Shown here in pieces: positions 10,579-21,619 of a DNA stretch of 51,028 nucleotides. Position 1 is the stretch's first letter. Each line of letters opens with the position of its first letter. The DNA lies in NCBI GenBank assembly GCA_003550305.1, contig QKYT01000505.1, positions 34,468 through 85,495 of the forward strand, given 5' to 3'. Under the pieces are notes generated by a model that searched no databases, was not told the DNA's origin, and saw nothing but the letters and a program-made list of their open reading frames with translations. Made by a program: the position numbers and the translations under genes. The DNA is from Glomus cerebriforme (lineage: Eukaryota > Glomeromycota > Glomeromycetes > Glomerales > Glomeraceae).

Positions 10579-12219
10579 GATTATTTTTGTATTTTTAATC
10601 CTAGTTACAACAAATTTTATTATAATTTATCGATAATTTAGACGAGTTTGATTTTAAAATCATAAAATATAATAAAATTAAGGTTCAGATTGGGCGTTCA
10701 AAGAAAGAAAAAAAAAATTTTTTTGTTGTTAATTGACACAGACCATATTTATCGTCAATTATTTAGATATTTTAATAAAAACAATTATGTCATATTTTAT
10801 TCTTGTGTCATAAACATGGACGAAACACAATTTTAATGAAAAGCTTGTGGAATGTTTTTTAATTTGGTTCAAATTATGATGATCATGTAAACAATAATAC
10901 GAATCAAAAAAAAAAATATTTCTATTTTCAAAGTTTCGGATTAAACATTTTGTATTTTTGGCCCAGATGAAACACCATAACATATACAGCCTCTTGTTTC
11001 GCAAAGATCGATGTTTCAAAAATTCATATTTATCAATAAGTTATATTCTTTAATGCAAAAAATCCGCGCAAAAATACTGAAATTCATGATCTTAAATTTT
11101 TAAAAAAAAACAACCGTCGAAAATTTTATATTTTCATGAATATTAAATTAAACTATTCTTTTGGTTTTTAAAAAATCTTGTTATTAGAGAATATGAAATT
11201 TTTTTTTATTATTTTTACTTTTTATTAACTATTAATCATTTCGTTTATTTCGTTTGAATTTATTATACATAAAAATTTTTACAGTGCCTTTCTCTTCTTT
11301 CAACTTACTTCAAATCGTTTGATGGCATCTTTAGAATTTACAAAGAATAGGATAATTCAGTAAGTAAGTTAATACTTATTGATTTATAATTACTTATCAT
11401 TATAGCTAATTTGCTCCTTATAATTTAATTTGACAAAAAAAAATAATATATAATTAAACAACTTTAATATAATTATATTAATTTCAATCATTATAATTAC
11501 ATTATAATTATTAATCGAATTTGACATTTAAAAATGTCAATTTATTAATTAATTAAACCATGAGTTATCATGCTATTAGACTCAAAATTTGAATAAAAGA
11601 ATAAAAAAATTTAAATTAATCAAAAGTTTTCATTCTTTCAAATTTAAAATGCAAGACCTTAAAGTTTGTAAACCTTGCAATAGTTTATAAAAAGCATCTA
11701 GATGATATTTACGTCTTATGCATACATAACCTATTGCATTCATTTCAGAAAAATGAAACATTATTATCTAAAGATTTGTAATTTATTTAATTCTGAATAT
11801 TATTTGAATATTACCCTTTCAACATAGTATTAAAGTTGGGAAATCTGTTTCCCTATGAAAAAATCTTTCAAATATTTCAGTTAATTCCATATTTTATGTA
11901 AAGCTCGTAACGTCAAATGTGATCCAATTAATTATGCTTTTATCCGATAAACTTACCGCGCTGACGTTCAATCACATAATAATAAAAATTTTTTGATTCT
12001 TATTCATTCTTGTCATTTTTTTTTAAAAAACCAAATTAATTTAATGGGTATGATTACATGAATTGTAAACTCAAATTGATTTTGATAAAAACAGTTTTGG
12101 TTCATATTTTAAATTTCAAATTTTGTTTGAAACAATCACATGTTAAATCATCTGTTCTATAATTAACAGAATTATAAATAAATCAAAACTCCATTCCTGA
12201 GAGCTGTTCTGAGAAATAC
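10579..12219. other. Upstream cassette of gene B, then unique spacer
   Basis: Up to about 11300 the sequence is related to the upstream cassette of A, D and E, including the conserved box at about 10681-10757. The open frame at 10759-11019 is not kept in the other copies. From about 11300 to 12219 I see AT-rich DNA with no recognisable gene. Confidence 0.5.
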
Positions 12220-12485
12220 TAAGGTTGTTAAACTCCCGTTGCGTAACCACCAAAAAAAGCACGGCACGTGATATTTACTAATTAAATATGCACGAGCACG
12301 TGAAAGCATGTGGCGCACCTGTGATAAATAGTGCGTGACAAATAATTTTTACCACGCGAAAAAATTCTGTCCCTCAGATAAATAGTAATTTTGAATCCCG
12401 TCCATGCGTCACACAGGTGACAATTATTTTATGATCACGTGCCCGTGATTTTTTGTTGGTTACGCTGGGGAAATTAAGGTTGTTA
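12220..12485. mobile_element. MULE-like MITE with 11-bp target duplication
   Basis: An element of about 244 bp (12231-12474) has long inverted arms: 12241-12272 (GCGTAACCACC...CACGTGAT) pairs with 12434-12465 with few mismatches. Both arms hold a CACGTG core. It is flanked by the direct repeat TAAGGTTGTTA at 12220-12230 and 12475-12485. Long arms, a 9-11 bp duplication and absence of coding capacity fit a non-autonomous Mutator-like element, but no autonomous partner is visible here. Confidence 0.75.
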
Positions 12486-12722
12486 CCCTTGTTCACGTGA
12501 CGATATTTCAGAAGGTAAAAATAGTTTATTAAAGTCTTTTTTTTGAGAAAATAATTTAAAATTCTTGCGGCTCATGTACCGAACATTTTGTCGATCATTT
12601 CTAAAAAAATATTTTAAAGTACAATATATCCGGCGTAACCTGTCACACATTTCGGTCATGCAGTGACGTAAGTAACTTGATCACGTGATTATATTCTTAA
12701 ATAATAATTTTATTATTTTATT
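12486..12722. other. Spacer, nothing recognised
   Basis: Short AT-rich interval between the MITE and the retrotransposon insertion, with no coding signal. Confidence 0.4.
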
Positions 12723-12732
12723 ATCTTTAATT

Positions 12733-13755
12733 TTAAAAACCGCCCGTAAATGGGCGCGAAACACCCTGGCATGTCAACAGTTTAACAAGTACATTAATTC
12801 TTCACATATTTCACCTCTTTTATCCCATTGCAAAAATATTCCTATAGATTTTTCTCTTACTAAAGAATGGCTCAATTACAACCCTTTCGCATCAGTCACA
12901 TCGGCTGATCTCAGTTCTTACATTGGTTATAAAATTAAATCTTTAAATTTTTTACTTCCCACTTGTGACCGTTTACAACAAAATTTACCTCATTGTTACC
13001 CACATACCCCTATTTTATGTCCATCATGCAAAGTCTCCTTCGATTCGAATGACCATATAATTATTTGCCCACATTATAGTATCCATGTCCGAGAACTTAT
13101 GTTATCACACAAACATTCTCTCGCCTTATTTCTCTGACAAACAACCCACCCCAATTCAATTTCTTTATCAAACATCCAATATTGGATTTCTTCTTTACCA
13201 TTGTTCAATGTTTCTGATACCATCGATATATCAAATAATTTGGATCTCATCCTTATCTCACATCAATTCATCCCCAAAAGTCTTAATGACCTCTTTTCAA
13301 AAATTTTTCCAAAGAAAAATCATCGTCATCATCTAATTGATTTTATACACTTTTTTCTTATGGACCTCCGTAAAATCACATGGCTTGCTCATTGTGACGC
13401 CCGAACGGATTGGGAAAAATCGCTCAACATCTCCACAAGAATGAAACGCTCAAAAATACCTTCACACAATCAGCGCCGACCCCGTCGTAATCCGACCTCA
13501 TCAAATCAGGCATCTACCTCTGCTCCTCGGGTTTCTAATTTCTCGTCGTCACTGTGGCTAATATGGGCCTCATCGAACTTTTTACATTCTGGATCTTGGT
13601 CTCACCATCGATCGATCACATTGCAATATGACGCAGACATAGATTTTTTTTCTTTTATTAATTCATTTTCTACATCTTCAATTTTTCATCCATTATTATC
13701 TCCGAACAATTTTTTATTTTTAGTGTTAGTTAAAGGACGGATTGGTTTTACCTAA
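12733..13755 (+). pseudogene. Remnant of non-LTR retrotransposon ORF, C-terminal part
   Basis: Two overlapping frames make up one damaged ORF: one open to 13137 and one from about 13085/13201 to 13755. The first carries the cysteine/histidine motif near its end, the second the basic C-terminal region with SQ/SN-rich low-complexity sequence. The element cannot move by itself because the catalytic reverse-transcriptase and endonuclease parts are absent. Confidence 0.7.
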
Positions 13756-13905
13756 TTTAATTCGTTAGGCGTAGACAGTTCACCATTAGGGGGGCTCAGT
13801 TACTCTTCACCTGTAATTTTAGAATTAGTTACTCTATGTAGTCTTCTGATTTTGTTACTTTTAGAATTGTAGCGAATCTGCGCTTTCATAAAAATAAAAA
13901 TAAAA
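12740..13905 (+). mobile_element. 5'-truncated LINE-like retrotransposon with 17-bp target duplication
   Basis: The insert is 1166 bp and ends in a repeated (ATAAAA)n tail just before 13906. It is bracketed by a perfect 17-bp duplication, ATCTTTAATTTTAAAAA, at 12723-12739 and 13906-13922. The coding part is the C-terminal end of a reverse-transcriptase polyprotein: after the truncation point the frame reads TARKWARNTLACQQF, then a region ending in a CPSC..H..CPH zinc-knuckle-like motif (about 13020-13070) typical of LINE ORF C-termini. A frameshift near 13130 moves the reading frame to one that stays open to 13755, containing a DWEKSLNISTRMKR segment. The reverse-transcriptase core itself is missing. 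Truncation, tail and duplication fit target-primed reverse transcription. Confidence 0.85.
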
Positions 13906-13922
13906 ATCTTTAATTTTAAAAA

Positions 13923-14371
13923 ACAATAAAAAACAAAAAAAAAACTTTTTTTAAAGTTTCTATAAAAATTTGAGGTTCATGCTGATGCATAATTAGCCAA
14001 TTAATCGATCACAACTTTTTGGGCCAATTAAATACCCTAAGAATAACTCATTAAATTATCCGACCGATCAATTTGTTTTTGCTAAAAATAAATTGGTAAT
14101 AGAATTTATATCGGGATAACAATATATGATTTCGTAAGACATTTTGGAATTATTTTTAATTTTCCTTAATACAAATAAATTATTTAACAACATATCACTA
14201 AACATATTACTATTAACTATATGAGATATTAAAAATATATATGGAAAACAATTTAATGAAGTGATCGACACAGGTAATTTATACTGTGCGACTTAACCCC
14301 CACTTTACTTTTTTTTTTTTAAAAAAAAAAACCGTCTTACAACAATTTTCGAACTTTTTAAAATTTTTATT
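13923..14371. other. Spacer before kinase gene C
   Basis: AT-rich, with poly-T and poly-A runs near 14308-14330. The minus-strand open frame at 14068-14271 has no recognisable content. The C promoter is presumably here but no defined element can be named. Confidence 0.4.
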
Positions 14372-16840
14372 ATGGTTAATATTCCATTAGTTTGTGCTGC
14401 AATAGATAAAACATTTGCATTTACATACTTTAATCAGAATTTAAATAATTTAGAAAAACAACAAGAATTTATAAAAACAAACTATTCTTGCTGATGTATC
14501 TCTTAAAGATGATGAAAAATCATATGCAATAAAATTATTAAATGAAAGGTTTGACAATGATAAAATTCTTTTTAATGAAGGAACGAAAAGAATTTGTGAA
14601 AATTGTCAAGAAGAATGTTTAGCTACATTATATTGTGAATATTGTATTCGAAATTATTTAAAAGAACATTTTTTAAATTGGTCATCTAAAAATGATGATA
14701 TTGATAATTTAATACAAAATTGTCAAATGGAAACAATTGCTCCACAAAAGATAGTAGAATGGATTCCATACAATAATTTACAAAATATTAGTTATTTAAC
14801 TAAAGGTGGATGCTCTGAAATTTATACAGCGGATTGGGTTGATGGACCTTATCATAAATGGGATAATCGAAAACAACGATTAAGAAGACTTGGAAAATGT
14901 GAAGTAATACTTAAAAGATTAGAAAATGTTGAAAGTGCTAATAGAAGTTGGTTTGACGAGGTATATAATTGAAGATTTATATTGATTTAGTTTTATAACG
15001 GATTTTTAATTTTATTACTACATTTAATTTTTTTTTATAGGGTAAATCTCATTTAACAATAAGTAACAAATGGTCACTCATAGTAAAATGTTATGGTTTA
15101 ACAAAAGATCCATCAAATGGAATTTATATGCTTGTATTGCGTAAAATGGATATGGATTTAAGAGAATATTTACGAAAAAATCATCATAAAATGACATGGA
15201 AAGATAGAATTATTATTATACTTAATATAACTGAAGCACTTTCTAGAATTCATAAAGAAAAGGCAATTCATAGAGATTTGCATTCTGGAAATATATTATA
15301 TTTAAAGCTTGTTCAAAGTTTCTACATTAGTGATCTTGGATTTTGTGGACCGGTTAATAAACCATTAAATAGTATATATGGAAATCTTCCTTATATAGCA
15401 CCAGAAGTTATTGCTGGAAGTGAAACTACTTTTGCATCTGATATTTATAGTTTTGCAATATTAATGTGGGAAATTTCATCCGGTCATCCACCTTTTTCTT
15501 ATTATGAACATAATTATGATTTTGTAATAAAAATATTAAATGGAATGAGACCAAAAGTAGTGATGGGAACTCCTTTAGAATATGAAAAATTAATGAAACA
15601 ATGTTGGGATGCTGATCCAACAAAAAGACCTGATATTAATTATCTTTATAATGAAGTTTTAGAAATGAAAAAATTATATCATCAAAATAAAAATAATGAA
15701 CAACAGATAAATAGTCAAATAATAAATAATTGTACAAATTCTAGTAGTTCTGTTAATTCATTAATTAGAAATTTTAGTAAAATTCATATTTTTAAAGATT
15801 TACCTGAACAAAGGAACGCTACTGAAGGTAAAAATATTAAAAAAAAAAATTTAATTAAATTTATGTTTAATCGTTTCATTATCTAATATAATACATTCTT
15901 TATTAATTAATAGAAGAACAAGAAGGTAATTATTAATTCTTATTGTAGTTATAATAATTTTTAAATATTCAAAATTAAATTGAATTTATTATATATACTA
16001 TAGCTTATTATAGTAATGATAGTTTACAACATAACTTAAGTATTCCAAATAGTAAGTAATAATCTATATTCAATTAAAATTAAATCATTTAAAAATAGTA
16101 TTGATTTCTTTATTTACTTTAGACATTGAAGATATTGTATTTGAACAATCTCAACAAACTGAGCAGAATGATTTTACAACAATCGGTAAGGTTAATAACA
16201 GTAAATATTTTTCTTTAATACATATAATTTAATAAAATACTAATTTTATAGAAAACAAAGATGAAGTAAAGGGCAAATCAAAAAGAATTTATTCTAATGG
16301 TATTGAATATTATATATATATTTTTTAATCAGTAATTAAACGAAATTATATAAATTATATTAAAGTTTGCTTTTTATAAATTTAAATAGAAGAAGAAGAT
16401 ATTGTACCTAATAATAATAATAATAATAACAAATCCAAAAAAATAAAATTAAACAATCACGATAAAGGTAATTATTATCAAATTATTTGTTTCCTTTACA
16501 AACTAATATAATTTTAAATTTTTGATTTTAAAAAAATATATATAATATAATATAGTAGTTGAATATTCATACATACGAAAAAATTATGTTTCAAATGATG
16601 GTAAGAAATTTTGTATTTAATTATTAATTATTCTTTATTCATTTTACTAATACATTAATATATATTAGATATAGATGATGACGAAATTACTAATAATCCA
16701 AACTTTCATTCAGAAGATCAAGATGAATTAGAAATTCCAGAAGGTAAATTATTAAAAAGATTTGAAAATAATTTTCACTCACTATAGTGTTTTACTAATG
16801 ATTTATTTTATTAAAATAAAAATCAGATATTATTCCTTAA
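14372..16840 (+). CDS. Kinase C: TKL-like protein kinase, 10 exons, one frameshift
   Basis: This belongs to a different subfamily from the other kinases. Exons: 14372-14960, 15041-15837, 15914-15925, 16004-16051, 16123-16185, 16252-16299, 16390-16467, 16559-16600, 16669-16743 and 16827-16840. The N-terminus begins MVNIPLVCAAIDKTFAFTY; two CxxC pairs (CENC, CEYC) suggest one zinc site. The kinase part has TKGGCSEIYTADW, Lys in VILK, HRDLHSGN, DLG in place of DFG, APE and CWDADPTKRPD. An extra A in the A5 run at 14473-14477 shifts the frame and causes a stop shortly after; omitting one A restores the family reading. Reinitiation at the Met at 14727 could still make a protein lacking the zinc finger. 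The low-complexity tail is spread over small exons, all in phase 1. This is either a recent pseudogene or a sequence error. Confidence 0.75.
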
Positions 16841-17080
16841 ATTGTTAAAATTTTTATATTTTATTATTAATTCACGATAAATTTAATATGGTATATGAGG
16901 AGGTAATTATTATTTATAGTAACTATATAAAATGTAATTTATATTTTTATCTAGAATTATTTTTGACGCTAAAATTAGAAGTTTCTTAGTTTGTAATTTA
17001 AGTAATTCATTTAATTTATTCTTTATTTCAAAAATTATGAATATTATGGAGTAAAAATATTAAAAAATATTATATTTACA
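16841..17080. other. 3' side of gene C, nothing recognised
   Basis: AT-rich sequence without coding signal, ending where similarity to the kinase cassette flank begins. Confidence 0.4.
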
Positions 17081-18130
17081 ATAAAATTAATTTATTATAA
17101 CATAAAATATACATTTTACATTTTTGACGTCTCACATGATATGAAATTTAAATATTTTCTTCCTATAAAGAATCCCAAATATGTTTCGGCATAGGTAGGT
17201 TTCGGCACCCAAGTTTAACTTGGGCTTTTGTTTTATGAATGTTGAACTTTTTGAGAAGGATAAAACCAAAAAATCGGTTGTAAATTAACAAAAACTAAAC
17301 ATTATACGTTCATTTAATCTTTTGTATTAATAGGCTTGAAAAAAAATTTTATGTGACTTATATGAGAAAATTTTTTTCCAGTTGGTTTAAAAGCTTTCTT
17401 ATATATAAAAATGACGAAAGTATCAAAAACTTTATATAAACTTCACTACTTTTTGATTTATGGATAGAATTAAATAATAGTATGAATGAGATTTGGACAA
17501 AAACTTTATAATTACATATCAATAGCTTAATTATTTGTAGACGATGATAATAATTATTTACAATATTTATTTTTTAAAGTTTTTTTTTTCTCGGACTATA
17601 GTCAACCAAATCAATTATAGGTAACAAAATTCCTTCGTTACATATTTAAAAAATATAAGAAATATATTATTAAGATATCAAAATTCTCACATAAGATTAA
17701 AAGGATAATTAACGTAATCCCACATTTTTTAGACAAATTATTAATTAGCTTTGGAAATATCTTTGGATATCAACTTGTAAAAAAATTGGCAGCTATCAGT
17801 AATCGATTTACCTGGACGTATTATTTCTGTCAAATTAGCAAAATAATGTACTGTAGTTGTTTTTGATATACAGTAAATTACATTATTAATAAATTTTTAT
17901 TTTACTAATAATATAAATAATATATCAATTATCATAAATTCTAAAAGATTATTTCATAAAATGATATTTAATAAACCGCCATTAAAGGACTTTGAGCAAG
18001 TTGAAAAAAAAAGCAAGAGAAAGGCTAATAAATAAATTGAGACGATATTATTAATAGTTAACTTAAAGTAGAAACTGATAAAAAAACTTCGTATTCTCCA
18101 ATAACAAGATTTTTAAAAAACAGAAATAAT
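17081..18130. repeat. Cassette flank and upstream part before gene D
   Basis: 17080-17340 resembles the gene B 3' flank in inverted orientation (the TGACGTCTCACATGATATGA block and GTTCATTTAATCTT..GTA..TAGG..TTGAAA). 17440-18130 resembles the upstream cassettes of A, E and F. A 3' flank with no kinase gene before it suggests a lost cassette. Confidence 0.55.
17208..17224. repeat. Perfect 8-bp-stem palindrome
   Basis: CCCAAGTT-T-AACTTGGG folds into a hairpin with a one-base spacer. It stands out as GC-rich in its surroundings. No function known. Confidence 0.6.
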
Positions 18131-18155
18131 AATAGTTTATAAGACAAGATATAAA

Positions 18156-18382
18156 AAGGCGGCTGATATTCGTACCTTGAACCCTGATGATGGTGATGTT
18201 GCTGGCGATGCTGTGAATGCCGGCATTCAAACCATTAATATTGATGATGAAAGTGATGCCACCATCACCAACAGTAAGTACTTTTTTGCATCTGTTTTAC
18301 TACACTTTTACTATTCGCACCCCCGTAATAAAACCATTGGATGATGTGCAAGTAAATTTTACTACGCCATTCGTTCGAAATA
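18156..18382 (+). pseudogene. Transposon coding remnant, plus-strand arm
   Basis: An abruptly GC-richer, protein-like stretch encodes an acidic segment (LNPDDGDVAGDAVNAGIQ, then INIDDESDATITN), followed by a GTAAGT-type donor at 18274. Downstream, 18319-18382 encodes TPVIKPLDDVQ and TTPFVRN. This last part is a diverged inverted copy of minus-strand sequence at 18884-18962. Probably part of a MULE-type or related transposase gene; there is no complete ORF. Confidence 0.5.
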
Positions 18383-18567
18383 TGGGAAGTTAAAATAACT
18401 TGCAAATAGAATTTGTTCCTTTACATTGAACATTTATGTTAATAAGTCAAGTACCAATTTTTATTTTACAAGATATGCAACATTATTTTTTTAGAATATT
18501 TAAGAGGATTTGTAATTGTAGGACATCTGATGTTTATTAAAGCAGAAACGAACTAAATAATGATTAT

Positions 18568-18990
18568 TTAATTTCTGTTTAGTTGACAAGTACGAGAATT
18601 ATGCCCAGGCTGATGGCAAAGAGTACATTTCTTGCTCTTTGATCTACAAACTCAAATCCAGAAGGATCTCTTCTGGTTGAGTTAGTTGATCGTTTACTAG
18701 TGGTACCAGAAGGACGTCCTTTTGTAGGAATAACTTTGAGATTTTGCAAGATCATAAATGGAACATTAATCATATTGTTCAGTTAATGTTACCTGTGCTT
18801 CTTCTTGTTGAAATTTTGGCTATTCTTGATATCTCTCTTGTAAATTCTGCAGAGCATCTTCATGAGGAAAGATGTTTCGAACAAATGGCGCAGTAAAATT
18901 TATTAAACTGATCATGTGCTTGCACATCATCCAATTGCGTGGATGATTTTATTACAGGGGTACTAATATCAACCGCCTAAATTGAATGAT
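18568..18990 (-). pseudogene. C-terminal remnant of MULE-type transposase with CCHC knuckle
   Basis: Reading on the minus strand from about 18990: DISTPVIKSSTQLDDVQAHD, then after a frame change APFVRNIFPHEDALQNLQ, an in-frame TAG, a VIPTKGRPSGTTSKR segment, another frame change, and finally a zinc knuckle CTLCHQPGHNSRTC (Cx2Cx4Hx4C) close to the stop at 18568. The order TKGRP-basic linker-CCHC knuckle at the C-terminus is typical of MULE/FAR1-type transposases. At least two frameshifts and one stop show it is dead. The catalytic DDE region is not in this window. Confidence 0.65.
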
Positions 18991-19854
18991 TTAAAGTTTA
19001 TATATTTTTTAATGATAAATAAAACTAAAAGAGAAATAAATATATTTATTTATTTGAATATATAACACCAAAAATTTGTAAACCCAATTATCAAATCGTT
19101 AATTTATTAGTATCCAGCCATATTATATATAAATATAAAATGTTTAATCTGCTTATAGATATTTTCGTAGCCATCCATGTTTGTTTTTTTAAACTTTTAA
19201 TTTCATGAATTTCAGTACTTTTGTTGAGTGAAACAAATATTAAAAGATTAGTAAAATTATTTAACAGGTTTGGATTAATCAAATATGGATTTTGATGCTT
19301 CTTTTAGTTTATTATCAAAATGTTTTAGGAATATTATTGTGGCTTTTTTGCATTAAAGAATATAACTTATTGATAAATATGATTTTTTGAAAGACAAAAG
19401 GCTGAATATTAAGGTGTACCGTCTGGGCCAAAAGTACATAATGGAAAATCTGAAAAATTTGAAAATAGAAAGTATGATTCAATTTTTTAATTTTTTTTTA
19501 AGAATCAAAAAAAAAAAATTATACGATACGTTACGAAAAATATTTTGTAATAACAATGAGCCAATGACCATATTATAGTCATTATTACATGATCATCATA
19601 ATTTGAAAACATTCCACAAGCTTTTCATTAAAACTTTGTGTTTCGTTGCATGTTTATAACACATGACATAATTGTTTTTAAAATATTTAAATGATTGACG
19701 ATAAATATGGCCCGTGTCCATTAACAAAAAAAAAATTTTTTCTCTCTTTGAACGCTCAATTTGAACCTTAATTGTAATTGACTTAAAACATCTAATTTAT
19801 CAATAAATTATAATAGAATTTGTTGTGACTCGGATTAAAAATATAAAAATAATC
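18991..19854. repeat. Upstream cassette of kinase gene D
   Basis: Homologous to the gene A and E upstream regions; the conserved box lies at about 19692-19770. Open frames at 19091-19282 and 19387-19578 are not conserved between copies and are not called. Confidence 0.55.
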
Positions 19855-21619
19855 ATGACAGAAATAAACATCATCATTGATAATAAAATATGTGAGAAGA
19901 ATGATTTAATTTTGGATTATGATTTGGATTTGCATGAAAGAAAAGCAATATTTAAGGATTATAAACTTGTTTTATGTGAAAAATGTGATAAAAAAGTTGA
20001 ACGTATTTTTAGTTATTGCAAATGTTGTTATGAGAAAGAAACTGAAAAAGAAGAAAAAAATCGTATGCAACTGGGAAAATGTAAAGAATGTTTTCAAGCA
20101 AATACACATTACCATGGGTGTAAACCTTGTAATGTAAAACACTTTCAAGAAGATTTTGATAAGTGGACTAGTGGAAATAAAGATATTGACAAATTAATAC
20201 AAGATATTCAACTTACACGCAGTTTCATATTAGAATGGATTCCATATGATAAATTTGATGATATTAAATATATAGCCGAAGGAGGGTTTGCTAAAGTATA
20301 TTCAGCTACTTGGATAGATGGAAGGATTGAAAAATGGAATAAAGAATCTAATAACTGGAAAAGATCTGAACCATTTAAAGTTGCTTTAAAAGTATTCAAT
20401 AATTCATCAGATAGTATGAGTGAAGATTTTATAAATGAGGTTTGTAAATTAAATAAATATCAATGAAATTAAGTTATTTTTATACTTTCTATTCAATTAT
20501 TTTTTTATTAAAAATTATAGATGAAATTTTTTGGAAAACGTGCTCATGCTGGTATAATAAGATGTTATGGAGTTACTAAAGAACCTAATACACAGAATTA
20601 TGCACTAGTATTACAATTTTTAGAAAATGGTAGTTTACGTTCTTATCTTGATCAAAATTTTAATACAATAACTTGGAAACAAAAATTTTCAATTATAGGT
20701 TCTATCCTTACTGGACTTAAAGTTATTCACCATACTAATTCAATTCATAAAGATCTTCACTTGGGTAATGTTTTGCAATCCAAGGATAGATATACATGTA
20801 TTAGTGATTTTGGATTTTGCAAACCAGCAGATGAAAATTCATCAAATCCCGATAGTAAAAATATTTATGGAGTAATGCCATATATGGCACCTGAAATATT
20901 ACGTGGAAAAGAATACACACAGAAATCTGATATATATTCATTGGGTATTATTTTTAATGAAATAATTTCTACAATTCCTCCATTTAATGATGAACCACAT
21001 GATTATTATCTTGCATTGGATATTTGTCGTGGTAAACGTCCAGAAATAAGAGATGAAACACCAGACTTTCTAAAAGAATTAATTCACAAATGTTGGGATG
21101 CAAATCCAGAAAATCGTCCAACTTCTGATGAAGTTTCAAATACAATATGTAGTTTTATTTATGTAAATAATCAGTATTCAGTAGAAGTTCAGTATACAAA
21201 ACAAATTGAAGAGCTTAAAGAATTAACATATAATTTTACACCCATTACAAAATCAACAACAAAAACACAATTATATGAAACACATACTCAAGCAATTTAT
21301 ACAAGTCGACTTCTCAATTTATCAAATCTACCTGAACCTGTAAATTGTTCAAATCAGAAAGAATTTATATCTTCAAGAAATACAGCAGGTAAATTATTTA
21401 CAATTATTTTGCTTTTTTTTTTTACTTTATAAAAATTATTAAAATTATTTTTATTTATAAAAGAAGTCGATGCCTATACCTCTGAATGTTTTGACTGTAT
21501 CATTACTGATTTAAGTAAATTAGGTAAGAAAGATTTTTATCTTTTAACTTGTTGATGGTATTATTAAATTAATTAAATTAATTATTTCTCGATATTTAGA
21601 TATTAATGACGAAAAGTAA
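19855..21619 (+). CDS. Kinase D: Cys-rich zinc-finger plus TKL-like protein kinase
   Basis: Exons 19855-20439, 20521-21388, 21464-21523 and 21600-21619, about 510 aa. I choose the ATG at 19855 because it aligns with the paralogues and sits in the shared AATAATCATGACAGAA context; an in-frame ATG at 19825 would add 10 residues. Four CxxC pairs (CEKC, CKCC, CKEC, CKPC) precede the kinase domain with AEGGFAKVYSATW, VALK, HKDLHLGN, SDFGFCKPAD, YMAPE and CWDANPENRPT. Exon 2 starts MKFFGKRAHAGIIRCYG, as in gene B. The tail motif THTQAIYTSRLLNL/NLPEP, the CxxC mini-exon and the DINDEK end are intact. This is the cleanest member on the right arm; probably an active kinase of unknown target. Confidence 0.88.

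Noticed and set aside
10759..11019. Minus-strand 86-codon frame upstream of gene B
   Set aside because: It overlaps the conserved upstream cassette and is interrupted in the other copies.
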